Source: Paraburkholderia mimosarum LMG 23256 = NBRC 106338
GTDB lineage: Bacteria; Pseudomonadota; Gammaproteobacteria; Burkholderiales; Burkholderiaceae
NCBI RefSeq assembly: GCF_000739815.1
Contig: NZ_BBJJ01000012.1
Span: 62,001-126,000, forward strand
Reading direction: 5' to 3'
Length of the DNA: 64,000 bases
This document shows, piece after piece, positions 1 through 9,000 of the stretch (position 1 is its first letter; each line of letters begins with the position of its first letter). Position numbers and translations under genes: made by a program. The notes below the pieces were generated by a model. The model made no database searches and had not been told where the DNA came from. It saw only the letters and a list, made by a program, of their open reading frames with translations.

Positions 1-784
1 CGGCGAGGTCGTATTCGAGGCGCGCAACGTGACCTGCTACGACGTGACGAACCCGCGCCGCAAGCGCGTGGACGACGTCTCGTTCTCGCTGCGGCGTGGC
101 GAGATCCTGGGCGTGGCCGGACTCGTGGGCGCGGGCCGGACCGAAACGATGCAGGCGATCTTCGGCGCCTATGCGGGGGTGTGCACGGCAACGGTGATGC
201 TCGAAGGCAAGCCGCTGAAGATCCGTTCGCCGCTCGACGCCATCAACGCGGGCATCGCCATGGTGCCCGAGGACCGCAAGCGCCACGGCATCGTGCCGCA
301 ACTGGGCGTGGGGCACAACATCACGCTCTCGGTGCTGCAGCGTTTTTCGAAGCACGGACGCATCGATACCGCCGCGGAATTCGACACGATCCGCACGGAG
401 ATGCAGCGCCTTTCGGTGCGCGCGGCAAATCCCATGTTGTCGATCGCGAGCCTCTCGGGCGGCAATCAGCAGAAGGCGGTGCTCACCAAGATGCTGCTCA
501 CCGAGCCGAAAGTGCTGATTCTCGACGAGCCCACGCGAGGCGTGGACGTCGGCGCGAAGTACGAGATCTACAAGCTGATCTTCCAGCTGGCCAAACGCGG
601 CGTGGCGATCGTGATGGTCTCGTCCGAGCTGCCCGAGGTGCTCGGCATCAGCGATCGCGTGCTGGTGATCGGCGAGGGCGAGTTGCGCGGCGACTTCGTC
701 AACGAAGACCTCACGCAGGAAGACATTCTCGGCGCGGCGATCCAGAGCGTGCGCGCCCAACCCGATACAGCGAGTGCAGTATGA
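1..784 (+). CDS. xylG: Xylose ABC importer ATP-binding protein XylG (C-terminal part)
   Basis: The reading frame is open from the first bases of the window, so the N-terminal half lies outside. What remains is the second nucleotide-binding domain of a double-ATPase sugar importer subunit. It has a P-loop-like segment GLVGAGRTE, the ABC signature LSGGNQQK, Walker [13 protein letters not shown] and a C-terminal switch region. This two-domain layout is typical of the XylG/RbsA/AraG class, which powers monosaccharide uptake at the inner membrane. The next gene is a XylH-type permease overlapping by ATGA, which argues for xylose. Substrate assignment rests mainly on that permease. Confidence 0.85.
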   Translation, partial: GEVVFEARNVTCYDVTNPRRKRVDDVSFSLRRGEILGVAGLVGAGRTETMQAIFGAYAGVCTATVMLEGKPLKIRSPLDAINAGIAMVPEDRKRHGIVPQLGVGHNITLSVLQRFSKHGRIDTAAEFDTIRTEMQRLSVRAANPMLSIASLSGGNQQKAVLTKMLLTEPKVLILDEPTRGVDVGAKYEIYKLIFQLAKRGVAIVMVSSELPEVLGISDRVLVIGEGELRGDFVNEDLTQEDILGAAIQSVRAQPDTASAV

Positions 785-1980
785 CACCCGACGTCACGAC
801 CCAAGGCGCACGCCAAGGCCTGCCGCAAGCCAGCCAGGGCTATGCGCAGCGTTTCCAGCAACTCTTCTCACGCTACAAGATCCTCGCGCTGCTGCTCGCG
901 GTGGCGGTGATCTGGCTGTTCTTTTCGCTGCTCACGCATGGCGCGTTCGTCACGCCACGCAACGTGTCGAACCTGCTGCGGCAGATGTCGATCACCGGCA
1001 TGCTCGCGTGCGGGATGGTGTTCGTCATCATCGCGGGCGAGATCGATCTTTCGGTCGGCTCGCTGCTGGGCTTGCTCGGCGGCGTGGCTGCGATTCTCGA
1101 CGTGAACCGCGGCTGGCCCATCGGCGTGACCGTGCCGGTGGTGCTCGCGCTCGGCGTGCTCGTGGGTCTCTTCAACGGCTGGTGGTCGACGTACCGGCGC
1201 GTGCCGTCGTTCATCGTGGGCCTCGGCGGCATGCTCGCGTTTCGCGGCGTGCTGCTCGGCATCACCGGCGGCTCGACCATCGCTCCGGTGTCCGATCACT
1301 TCGTGTTTCTCGGGCAGGGGTATTTGCCGCGTGTGGCCGGCGACGTGCTGGCGCTCGCGCTCTTCGTGCTGCTCGCGGTGCTCACGGTGCGCCAGCGCGC
1401 GAACCGCAGGCGCTATCAACTGAGCGTCGTGCCGCTCTGGCAGGACGCCGCGAAGATCGTCGGCGCGGGCGCGATCCTGCTTGCTTTCGTGCTGATGCTC
1501 GACAGCTATGGGGGCATTCCGGTGCCCGTGCTGCTGCTGCTTGCGCTGCTCGGCGTGTTCACATGGATCGCCACGCAAACCGTGTTCGGCCGGCGCATCT
1601 ACGCGGTGGGCTCCAACCTCGAAGCCACGCGACTTTCGGGCGTCAACACGAACCGCGTGAAGCTTGCGATCTTCGCGCTCATGGGGCTCATGTGCGCGTT
1701 CGCGGGCATCGTCAATACGGCGCGTCTCGCGGCGGGTTCGCCCTCCGCGGGCACGATGGGCGAGCTCGACGCGATCGCGGCATGCTTTATCGGCGGCACC
1801 TCAATGCGCGGCGGCTCTGGCACCGTGTACGGCGCGCTGATCGGTGCGCTCGTGATGGCGAGCCTCGATAACGGCATGTCGATGCTCGACGTGGACGCAT
1901 ACTGGCAGATGATCGTGAAGGGCGGCATCCTGGTTCTCGCCGTGTGGATCGACGTGGTGTCGGGATCGAACCGCCGTTGA
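781..1980 (+). CDS. xylH: Xylose ABC importer permease XylH
   Basis: A 399-residue integral membrane protein of the branched-chain/ribose/xylose permease family, with about ten hydrophobic segments. The segment [10 protein letters not shown] near residue 80 is the family hallmark that contacts the ATPase. The C-terminus ([18 protein letters not shown], then LAVWIDV) resembles E. coli XylH rather than RbsC. The start ATG overlaps the xylG stop, so the two are translationally coupled. A long insert (about residues 190-240) separates the two helical halves, as in other XylH proteins. No terminator is visible before the convergent helicase gene. Confidence 0.85.
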   Translation: MTPDVTTQGARQGLPQASQGYAQRFQQLFSRYKILALLLAVAVIWLFFSLLTHGAFVTPRNVSNLLRQMSITGMLACGMVFVIIAGEIDLSVGSLLGLLGGVAAILDVNRGWPIGVTVPVVLALGVLVGLFNGWWSTYRRVPSFIVGLGGMLAFRGVLLGITGGSTIAPVSDHFVFLGQGYLPRVAGDVLALALFVLLAVLTVRQRANRRRYQLSVVPLWQDAAKIVGAGAILLAFVLMLDSYGGIPVPVLLLLALLGVFTWIATQTVFGRRIYAVGSNLEATRLSGVNTNRVKLAIFALMGLMCAFAGIVNTARLAAGSPSAGTMGELDAIAACFIGGTSMRGGSGTVYGALIGALVMASLDNGMSMLDVDAYWQMIVKGGILVLAVWIDVVSGSNRR

Positions 1981-2004
1981 GTTGTATCTGGTTCGGAATG
2001 CAGA

Positions 2005-4296
2005 TCAACTGACAGCGATACGCCACCACGCCGGGAGCAGCGCGCGCACGCCGGGTTGCGCGAAGCGGTCGTCGAGCAGATGCACGACGCCGCGATCCTG
2101 CTCGGTGCGGATCACGCGGCCGGCGGCCTGCACGACCTTGCGCAGGCCGGGAATCAGGTAGGTGTAGTCGAAGCCTTCGCCGTAGAGCGTGTCCATTCTC
2201 GCGCGCATCGCTTCGTTTACGGCGTTCACCTGGGGCATGCCGAGCGTGGCGATGAACGTGCCGATGAGGCGCGTGCCGGGCAGGTCGATGCCTTCGCCGA
2301 ACGCGCCGCCCAGCACCGCGAAGCCAATGCCGCAGCCGCCTTCCACGAAGCGTGCGACGAAGGCCTGCTGGCTGGCTTCGTCCATCGTCCGCGACTGAAG
2401 CCATACGTCCACCTCGGGGTGGCGCGCGATGAACGAATCGGCGGCTCGCTGCAGATAGTCGTAGCTGCTGAAAAAACACAAATAGTTGCCCGGGCGCTCG
2501 GCATATTGTTCCGCCACGCGCGCGACGAGCGCTTCGAGCGAACGCTCGCGGTCCTTGTAGCGCGTCGAGATATGGCGGGCGATGCGCACGTCGAGCTGTT
2601 CAGCGCGGAACGGCGTGTCGATGTCGACGCTCACCGTGCTGGCGGGCAGTCCGAGCATGTCGGTGTAGTAGTGTGTGGGCGAGAGCGTCGCCGAAAACAT
2701 CGTCGTGCTGTGCGCCGTGGCGATACGCGGGCGCAAGGCTTCCGCAGGCACGATGTTGCGGATCGCGAGCGTCGAGCGCGGGCGGCGCGCGCTCTGCTGC
2801 GGCAGCGGCGTTACGTCGAACAGCGAATGCTTGTCGAAGCGTTCCGCGATGCGCGTGAAATGCAGGACATCGAAATAGAAGCGCTCCAGCTCGGGGTCGC
2901 GCACTAGCGCCGGCTCGGCGAGCTGGTCGCCGATCGCACCGATCACGTCGCCAAGCGCGGCAACGAGGCCCTCGGGCAAGGTGTCGCTTGCACGCCAGGC
3001 ACCCGGTTGCACGGTGTTCTGCGCGTTCCAGTGCTTCTGCAGGCGTGCGAGCGCACGCTTGAGCGGCGCGCTCGCGGCACGGCGCACGCCGTCGATACGC
3101 GTTTGCACGAGTTCCGCCGAATACATTGCGCGGGCGCGCTCGGGCAGGTTGTGCGCCTCGTCCACCAGCACACTCGCGCGCCACTGGTTGTGAACGGCGA
3201 GCATGAACAGCATGGCGCTCGTGTCGAACCAGTAGTTGTAGTCGCCGACGATCACATCGCTCCAGCGCGCGAGCTCCTGGCCGAGGTAATACGGGCATAC
3301 GGCGTGCTCGCTCGCCACTTCGCGCAGCGCCGCGCGATCGAGCCGCACGCGATCGAGCGCCGCCGCTCGCGCGGCGGGCAAGCGGTCGTAGAAACCCCGC
3401 GCCAGCGGGCACGATTCGCCATGGCACGCCGCTTCGGGATGCTCGCACGCCTTCTCGCGCGCAACCAGTTCGAGTACGCGCAGCGGCAACCTTCTACCTG
3501 CTGCATCGGGGGACGGGGCGCAGTTAGCGCCGGCGAGCGTGGCTAGGGCGTCGAGCGCCAGTTGGCGTCCCGAGCTTTTCGCGCTCAGGAACACGACCTT
3601 GTCGATCGCGGCGCGTGGGCAGGCCTTCAACTGCGGAAACAGCGTGCCGATGGTCTTGCCGATGCCCGTCGGCGCCTGCGCGAGCAGGCAGCGCCCCTGG
3701 GTGGCCGCGCGCCAGACGGCCTCGGCGAGCTCGCGCTGGCCGTGTCGAAACGAAGGGTGCGGCAGGCACAGCGTGGCGAGTGCGGCGTCACGCTCAGCCC
3801 GATGGCCGCATTCCTGGTCGGCCCATGCAACGAAGCGGCGGCATTGCGTCTCGAACGCGGCGCGCAGCTCCGAAGCGCTGGCGTGTTCGACGAGCGCCGT
3901 CTCGCGGCCCGACCCGATGTCGTAGTAGACGAGCGCGAGTTCGAGCGCCTCGAGGCCGAGCTTTTCGCACAGGAGCGCCCCATAGACGCGCAACTGCGCC
4001 CAGTGCAGCGCCCGCTGGTTTTCGCGCATCGCTTCGAGATCGCCGCGATAGGTCTTGAACTCTTCGAGCCTGCGGCGCGCCGGGTCGTAGCCGTCGGCGC
4101 GGCCGCGCACCGTCAGCGTTTCGAATGTGCCCGAAAGCGCGACTTCGGTCTCGTAGCCCGGCGGGCGCCGTGCGGCGATGGCGGCGTGGCCGGCGCGGCC
4201 ATCGCTCGCGTCGGGAGACGGCGTGAAGCGCAAGTCGAGGTCGCCGCGTTTGGCGGTGAACTCGCATAGCGTGCGCACGGCGACGGTGTAGCTCAT
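2005..4296 (-). CDS. ATP-dependent DNA helicase, DinG/XPD-like with Fe-S cluster
   Basis: A 763-residue superfamily 2 helicase. Walker A is APTGIGKT and the DEAH box is VDEAHNL. Between them lie four cysteines (in CEHPEAAC, CPLARG and CPYYLG) placed like the [4Fe-4S] cluster of DinG, YoaA and XPD. The first 180 residues resemble a RecB-type nuclease fold (ALHWAQLRVYGALL, then ALVYYDIGSG), as in other long bacterial DinG-like proteins. The ATG overlaps the stop of the upstream VRR-NUC nuclease gene, so the pair forms one operon. A role in unwinding damaged or structured DNA is inferred from family and partner. Confidence 0.85.
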   Translation of the reverse strand: MSYTVAVRTLCEFTAKRGDLDLRFTPSPDASDGRAGHAAIAARRPPGYETEVALSGTFETLTVRGRADGYDPARRRLEEFKTYRGDLEAMRENQRALHWAQLRVYGALLCEKLGLEALELALVYYDIGSGRETALVEHASASELRAAFETQCRRFVAWADQECGHRAERDAALATLCLPHPSFRHGQRELAEAVWRAATQGRCLLAQAPTGIGKTIGTLFPQLKACPRAAIDKVVFLSAKSSGRQLALDALATLAGANCAPSPDAAGRRLPLRVLELVAREKACEHPEAACHGESCPLARGFYDRLPAARAAALDRVRLDRAALREVASEHAVCPYYLGQELARWSDVIVGDYNYWFDTSAMLFMLAVHNQWRASVLVDEAHNLPERARAMYSAELVQTRIDGVRRAASAPLKRALARLQKHWNAQNTVQPGAWRASDTLPEGLVAALGDVIGAIGDQLAEPALVRDPELERFYFDVLHFTRIAERFDKHSLFDVTPLPQQSARRPRSTLAIRNIVPAEALRPRIATAHSTTMFSATLSPTHYYTDMLGLPASTVSVDIDTPFRAEQLDVRIARHISTRYKDRERSLEALVARVAEQYAERPGNYLCFFSSYDYLQRAADSFIARHPEVDVWLQSRTMDEASQQAFVARFVEGGCGIGFAVLGGAFGEGIDLPGTRLIGTFIATLGMPQVNAVNEAMRARMDTLYGEGFDYTYLIPGLRKVVQAAGRVIRTEQDRGVVHLLDDRFAQPGVRALLPAWWRIAVS

Positions 4297-6038
4297 GGCG
4301 CGCGCAACGCCTGCGAGGCGGCGGCTGTGCCGGTAGAGTCAGAGTCGGGCCAGCGCACCAGCAAGACCGAGACGGGCATGCCATGCTGCGCGCAATACGC
4401 AAGCCAGCGGCGCTGGTTGTCCTGCAGACGATCGCCGGGCCCTTTTACTTCGATGAGCTCGTAGCGCCCCTCGTGCGGCCAGAAGCGCACGAGGTCGGGC
4501 AGACCCGAACGGTTCGCAACCGGCTCGCGCAGCAGCCGCTCGAACCAGAGGCGCAGATGGGCGGCGGGGAAACAGTCGAGCGCGAGCGCAAGCAGCTCGC
4601 CGCTCAACGCGGGCCATGCGACGAAGGGCGACTGAATGCCGGCCTTGTCCGCATAGCGCCGCAGGATCGAATCGCGGTACGCGTGGGTATCGAGTTCGGC
4701 GAGACATGCTTCGAACTGCGAAGCACGCCTTGCGACGAAATCGGCTGCGTGCAGGTCGGCGGGGCCGCGCTGGAACGGATGGAAGAACGCGCCAGGCAGC
4801 GGCGCGAACAACGCGGGCCAGCAGAGCAGGCCGAAAAGGGCGTTGATCAGCGTGTTCTCGACGTAGAACACCGGCGCTTGCGCCGTGGTTAGCGAGAGCC
4901 GGGCGGCTTCTTCGACGCGCAGTCCCGCAGGCGCTGCAACCAGCGCCAGTTCGCGCTGCGCGAACCCCGGCTCCGCTGTCGCTTTCGACTTCGCGCGCGT
5001 GCGTGCGAGGCGTGAGCGCGTGCGCGCCGCGCGCTGGCCCTCTTCTTCGTTCAGGGGCGCTTCGGCGATCGCCGTTGCGAGCGCGAGCGCTTCGTCCCGG
5101 CGGTCCAACTGTTCGAGCACGCGCACGCGCCGGTAGCGCGATTCGGGATGCCCGCAGTCGAGGTACGCGCGCCACGCGAGTTCGGGGTCGCCCGCGCGCT
5201 CGGCGGCGAGTCCCGCGGCGTGACGCAGCTTGTCATGACGCGCGCGCAGCCACGCGTTGACCTGCGTGCGCGGGGCAAGCGCGTCGAGCGCGGCGAGCGT
5301 CGTCGCAATGGCGGCGTTGAGTGCGCAGGCGCCATTGGAGTCCGCGGCCTGTGCGGCACGGTCGAGTTCGTCGCGGCAATCGCGCAGCGCGAGATAGGTG
5401 TCGATATCCTCGCGGCGCTGGAACGCGCGCGACGCATCGTCGAGCGGCACGCTCTCGTAGCGATAGACGCCGAGATCGGCGAGCACGAACTCGGACCAGT
5501 CCTGATGCAGGTTGCCGAAGAACATGAGCCGCAGGCGCTCGCAGAGCGGCGCGGCGGTGAACAGCAACACGGTGTCGGGCGAAGCGGGGAACCAGGCGTC
5601 CCACGCACGAGGCTGGGGCGCGGCGGCATAGTGTGAGCCAAGCGCGGCGAGCATGGCCGCACGCGTGGCGCGGGGTTCGAGCGCGATGCCAAGGCGTGTG
5701 GCGAGCGCTTGCAATTCGGCCTTCATTACAAGCGGGGCGAGGGCAGCGAGGTCGAGCATGGGCGCGTCGTCGATCCAGCGCGCCGCGACGAGCGGTGCCG
5801 CCGCTGCGCGCGGGCAGCCGATCTCCTCGTATGCGAGGCGGCTTGCGCGGAAATGCGGCCCCTTGCGCATCAGCATGCGCACGAAGAGCGCGCGCGAGGC
5901 GCGCGGCAAGTGCGCGAAGCCGGCGGCAAAGCGGCGCTCGGGGTCGTCGAACAGGTCGGCGCAGCGCTCGTCGAGCCACGCCAGCGCGCGCTCGAAGTTC
6001 GCGAGGTAGTAGAACGGATCGGGAGAGTCGGGAAGCAC
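4293..6038 (-). CDS. VRR-NUC (FAN1-type) structure-specific nuclease
   Basis: A 581-residue protein ending in a VRR-NUC domain. The catalytic PD-(D/E)XK signature is readable near the C-terminus: GLPDL, then ELIEVKGPGD and LQDNQRRWL. The middle is helical and repeat-like, as in bacterial FAN1 homologues, and the N-terminus corresponds to the FAN1 SAP/winged-helix region. FAN1 nucleases cut branched DNA and unhook interstrand crosslinks. Translational overlap with the Fe-S helicase gene suggests the two act on the same substrate. No promoter is obvious in the 152 bp before the divergent lipoprotein gene. Confidence 0.85.
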   Translation of the reverse strand: MLPDSPDPFYYLANFERALAWLDERCADLFDDPERRFAAGFAHLPRASRALFVRMLMRKGPHFRASRLAYEEIGCPRAAAAPLVAARWIDDAPMLDLAALAPLVMKAELQALATRLGIALEPRATRAAMLAALGSHYAAAPQPRAWDAWFPASPDTVLLFTAAPLCERLRLMFFGNLHQDWSEFVLADLGVYRYESVPLDDASRAFQRREDIDTYLALRDCRDELDRAAQAADSNGACALNAAIATTLAALDALAPRTQVNAWLRARHDKLRHAAGLAAERAGDPELAWRAYLDCGHPESRYRRVRVLEQLDRRDEALALATAIAEAPLNEEEGQRAARTRSRLARTRAKSKATAEPGFAQRELALVAAPAGLRVEEAARLSLTTAQAPVFYVENTLINALFGLLCWPALFAPLPGAFFHPFQRGPADLHAADFVARRASQFEACLAELDTHAYRDSILRRYADKAGIQSPFVAWPALSGELLALALDCFPAAHLRLWFERLLREPVANRSGLPDLVRFWPHEGRYELIEVKGPGDRLQDNQRRWLAYCAQHGMPVSVLLVRWPDSDSTGTAAASQALRAP

Positions 6039-6190
6039 GCGCGGTACTGTACGGATATACAGCGGCGATGATAGCAGGCTGCGCCGCTGTCCGGTTGTGC
6101 ACGGGCGCGAGGGCGAACGGGGGGCTCGAGCGCCGTAAGGGATTCCCCTGACCTACGCTACAATTGCCGCAGCCTGAAAACGGAAGAGCG

Positions 6191-6739
6191 ATGAACAAAC
6201 GTAACGCATGCTTCGCCGGCCTCGTGGCCGCGATCACGCTGCTCGCGGGATGCGCGGCGCAGTACCGCAACACCAGCGCCTGCGAAGAGGAGATGCGCAA
6301 CCGGCTCGCCGCTACGACCTTCGGCGGGCTGAAGGTCACGCATAGCGCGACGACCTGGCGCGGCGCGCGCGTCGTGGTCGAAGGGCAGCTCGATCATGGC
6401 GCCGCGTCCGACGCCGCGGTTTCGGCGCAAGCGTCATCGCCCACGGCGGCGAGTGCGCCGCACGCTACCACGGCCACCGCACCGGTCGCACAGGCCGCGG
6501 CGTTGCCCGGCACGATGTCCGTTCCGACGGCGCCCGGCGCAACGGCGGGCGCTGGCGTGGAGGACAAACCGACCACGCCGGTCGCGGCACTTGCCGCAAA
6601 ACTCGGCATCAAGAAAGCCCCGGTCACGCCAACGGCTGCGGAGTGCACGTTCAACGAAACCGGCCTCGCGACGTTCCGCTGGCTCGCCCCCGCGCCGCTC
6701 GCGAAGACCACGCCGGACCCGAACGCCGAAAGCGACTGA
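6191..6739 (+). CDS. Putative lipoprotein of unknown function
   Basis: A 182-residue protein. The start at 6191 follows GGAAGAG and yields a classic lipoprotein signal (MNKRNACF, hydrophobic core, lipobox LLAGC). The mature part begins with a short structured segment (residues about 25-65) containing YRNTSACEEEMRNRL. A long Ala/Thr/Pro-rich, probably disordered stretch follows (about 75-140), then a short C-terminal segment. I recognise no named family. It stands alone between the divergent nuclease operon and the convergent DUF3443 gene. Confidence 0.7.
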   Translation: MNKRNACFAGLVAAITLLAGCAAQYRNTSACEEEMRNRLAATTFGGLKVTHSATTWRGARVVVEGQLDHGAASDAAVSAQASSPTAASAPHATTATAPVAQAAALPGTMSVPTAPGATAGAGVEDKPTTPVAALAAKLGIKKAPVTPTAAECTFNETGLATFRWLAPAPLAKTTPDPNAESD

Positions 6740-6763
6740 GGCGAACCGCCGTGCCGTTACACC

Positions 6764-6783
6764 AAGGCCTCGCAAGAGGCCTT
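6764..6783. terminator. Hairpin between convergent genes
   Basis: A perfect 8-bp stem AAGGCCTC/GAGGCCTT with a GCAA tetraloop lies 24 bp after the lipoprotein stop and 60 bp before the end of the convergent DUF3443 gene. The T tract is weak on both sides, so intrinsic termination is uncertain. Confidence 0.45.
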
Positions 6784-6843
6784 CGTCATTTCTGACTCGC
6801 CCGTGACTCGCGTGTCACGGCAATTTCGTCGCTGAGGCCGCGC

Positions 6844-8157
6844 TCAGAACGCGAAGTACGGCCCGTTGCCCGCAGGCGTGGCCTGCGCCTCGATCGCCGT
6901 GAACACACGCCGCCCGAAGAAGAATGGCAGTCCCCAGTCGAACGCATAGGCGTTGTAGCCCGCGAGATTGCTGAACGCCCAGTTGCCGGTGGCGAGAAGC
7001 GTTGCCGGACCCGTCACCGAGAGAGCCACGGAAGCACTCACGCCATCGAGTCCGGTGATCGTCGCGGCGAGGCTGACCGGCGAACTCGGGCAATACCAGA
7101 TGCCACAGCGCGCCATGGTCGAGCTGTTGAAGTACAGCGCATTCGAGCCCGTGTCGAGATAGCTCTGCGAGTAGACGGTGCCATCCGACGTCGTCGTCTT
7201 CACATAGCCGGTGTTCGCGTTCGCGTGCAGCACGGTCGCGCTGCCGAGCGTGTTGTTCGCCTGCGTGCCGATGCCGAAGATCAGCGACCCGCTAACCGTA
7301 GACGACCCGTCGGCGGCCACGTCGGGCAGCGCGATGACCACGCCGTTGTTGTCGGCGGTAAAGCCCGCGACCGGGTTGCCGACCTGCTGCGCGAGTGGCT
7401 GCACGCTCGGCGTGCAGCCGCTCGCGGGACACGCGTAGTACCACGCGGATTGTGATGTGTTCACGCAGGAGACGCCGCAATCCTCGCTGAACGGTCCGAT
7501 GCCGAGAATGCCGTTCGCGTGCAGCGTGGCGGCGCTATTCATCGCGAGGCCGAGCCCGGAGCAACCGGAGGGCACGGCGGGCACCGCCGGGTCCGCGATG
7601 AGCTGGATCGGCAGCGAGGCGGCGATTTCGCCCGCGAGCTTCACGTCGGCGCGCCGTACGGCGCCCCGTACGGCGCCCCACGTGTAGCCCGTGCCGAATA
7701 CCGAACATTCGCCAGCGATGTCGGCACCCGCGCCAGCCGTCACTGCGGGCAGCGCGAAGCCCGCTGGCAGCGCCGAGGCGAGCAGGCGCAAGCCCTGCGA
7801 TCCCGTGTCGACTTGCACGTTGTCGACGGTTGCGCAGGTCGCGGTGCCCGGCACGCAGACCGTGACGCTCGCCATCAGCATGTTGCGCGTCGAGGTGGGC
7901 GTGGGGCCGACCGTCACGGCAAGGACGTTCGGCGTGGCCGATTGCGGCACCGTGCCGCTCGGGTTGCCCGTGCTGGCGAGCGACGGCGTGCTCGCCTTGG
8001 GTGTCGCGCTCGCTGATGCCGTTGCATTGCCCGACGCAGTGCCGGAGCCGCCGCCGCCACAGGCGGCCAGCAGCGCGCAGAGCGCAAAGCCGGCGACCCC
8101 GGCGCCCAGCCGGGCGCGGGCGAGACAGGAAAGCCGCGGGTGGGGGAGGTCGCTCAT
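6844..8157 (-). CDS. DUF3443 lipoprotein with pepsin-like aspartic protease landmarks
   Basis: A 437-residue exported protein. The start at 8157 is set by the ATGA overlap with the upstream DUF2844 gene and by a lipoprotein signal ending CALLAAC (Cys33). A Ser/Thr/Ala-rich linker follows to about residue 75. The body matches DUF3443 as I remember it (NVLAVTV, SVTVCVPGTATC, VDTGSQGLR). It has two DTGS motifs (Asp117 and Asp335), NGILGIG near 216-221 and PFFFGRRVF near 411-419. These correspond in order and spacing to landmarks of two-lobed A1 aspartic proteases. Several cysteines suggest periplasmic or surface disulfides. Protease activity is inferred. A 12-bp tandem repeat (7656-7679) encodes the duplicated GAVR. 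Confidence 0.8.
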   Translation of the reverse strand: MSDLPHPRLSCLARARLGAGVAGFALCALLAACGGGGSGTASGNATASASATPKASTPSLASTGNPSGTVPQSATPNVLAVTVGPTPTSTRNMLMASVTVCVPGTATCATVDNVQVDTGSQGLRLLASALPAGFALPAVTAGAGADIAGECSVFGTGYTWGAVRGAVRRADVKLAGEIAASLPIQLIADPAVPAVPSGCSGLGLAMNSAATLHANGILGIGPFSEDCGVSCVNTSQSAWYYACPASGCTPSVQPLAQQVGNPVAGFTADNNGVVIALPDVAADGSSTVSGSLIFGIGTQANNTLGSATVLHANANTGYVKTTTSDGTVYSQSYLDTGSNALYFNSSTMARCGIWYCPSSPVSLAATITGLDGVSASVALSVTGPATLLATGNWAFSNLAGYNAYAFDWGLPFFFGRRVFTAIEAQATPAGNGPYFAF

Positions 8158-8627
8158 TGCAGATCTCCCTCGCCGATGCCGACGGGCAGCGCGGCGGGCA
8201 GCCACGCGCGTCCTGCGTACGCGCGCATGTGGCCGCCCGTCTCGACTACGACCTGCGAGCCGTCGACACGCGCAGCGTGCAGGTCGTCGCCGCCGGCCGC
8301 GTGCAGCGCAGCGGCCGCGCTGCGCCAGTCGGGTGCATAGCGGCCGAGCAGTATTTCCAGGTTGGGCTGCGCGGGCCCTTGCCACGTGTACGCGAACACC
8401 GTCCCGGTGCCGCCGGCGACGTATTCGCTGACGCTCGTGCCGCTCGCGTCGACATAACTGACAACGCGAGCGGCGCCGCCCGAAACGGCGCGTGTGACGG
8501 CGCCGGCAGGCATTGCCGCGATGTCGCCGAGCGCGGCGTATGCGGTCGTGGCGGCGATGCCGAGGCTACCGAGCGCGCAGGAGAATGCCGCGGCGCGGAC
8601 CGCCTGGACGAAGCTGTAAGTTTTCAT
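8154..8627 (-). CDS. DUF2844 secreted protein
   Basis: A 157-residue protein with an N-terminal signal peptide (MKTYSFVQAVRAAAFS, cleavage probably after TAYA near residue 31). It is followed by a compact beta-rich domain (VVSYVDASGTSVSEYVAGGTGTVFAYTWQGP, read in parts) that I recognise as DUF2844. The start at 8627 follows GGAGAG. The stop overlaps the DUF3443 start by ATGA, so the two proteins are made together and both go to the cell envelope. Function is unknown. The pairing would allow a chaperone, propeptide-like or inhibitor role for the DUF3443 protein, which is speculation. Confidence 0.75.
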   Translation of the reverse strand: MKTYSFVQAVRAAAFSCALGSLGIAATTAYAALGDIAAMPAGAVTRAVSGGAARVVSYVDASGTSVSEYVAGGTGTVFAYTWQGPAQPNLEILLGRYAPDWRSAAAALHAAGGDDLHAARVDGSQVVVETGGHMRAYAGRAWLPAALPVGIGEGDLQ

Positions 8628-8916
8628 GACGCTCTCCGGTCCTGCTTTGTGTGAACTTCTTTTTTGAGATTTCGAAGCGAAATTAGCACCGGGGTCGTTT
8701 TCGCAAGAGGTGCGCGCTGCCATGGCGGCCGAGCGCAACGTCGCGTTCAGTCGCGGTTCGCCGCTAGTTCATTGAAATAAAAGGGAAATGCAGGTGAGAC
8801 AAGGGCGGGATTGCCTCGGCTCAAATGTGGAGAAATGTTACGGGTCGACAGTTCGGGCGATGCGGACGCCCACGAGGGAGGTCGTCACGCGAGGACATGA
8901 AGTCCCTCCGCAGTTT

Positions 8917-8946
8917 TTGCACAGCGGGCCGCCTGACCGGTAAAAT
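8917..8946 (+). promoter_or_regulatory. Probable sigma-70 promoter of bamC
   Basis: TTGCAC and TAAAAT separated by 18 bp, 54 bp upstream of the bamC ATG. The rest of the 373-bp divergent region between the DUF2844 gene and bamC (8628-9000) holds no gene I can support. Confidence 0.55.
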
Positions 8947-9000
8947 GATTGGTTGATCCACGCAAACTGGCCGTGGCGTAGCCGAAGGGATTACCCGAAC

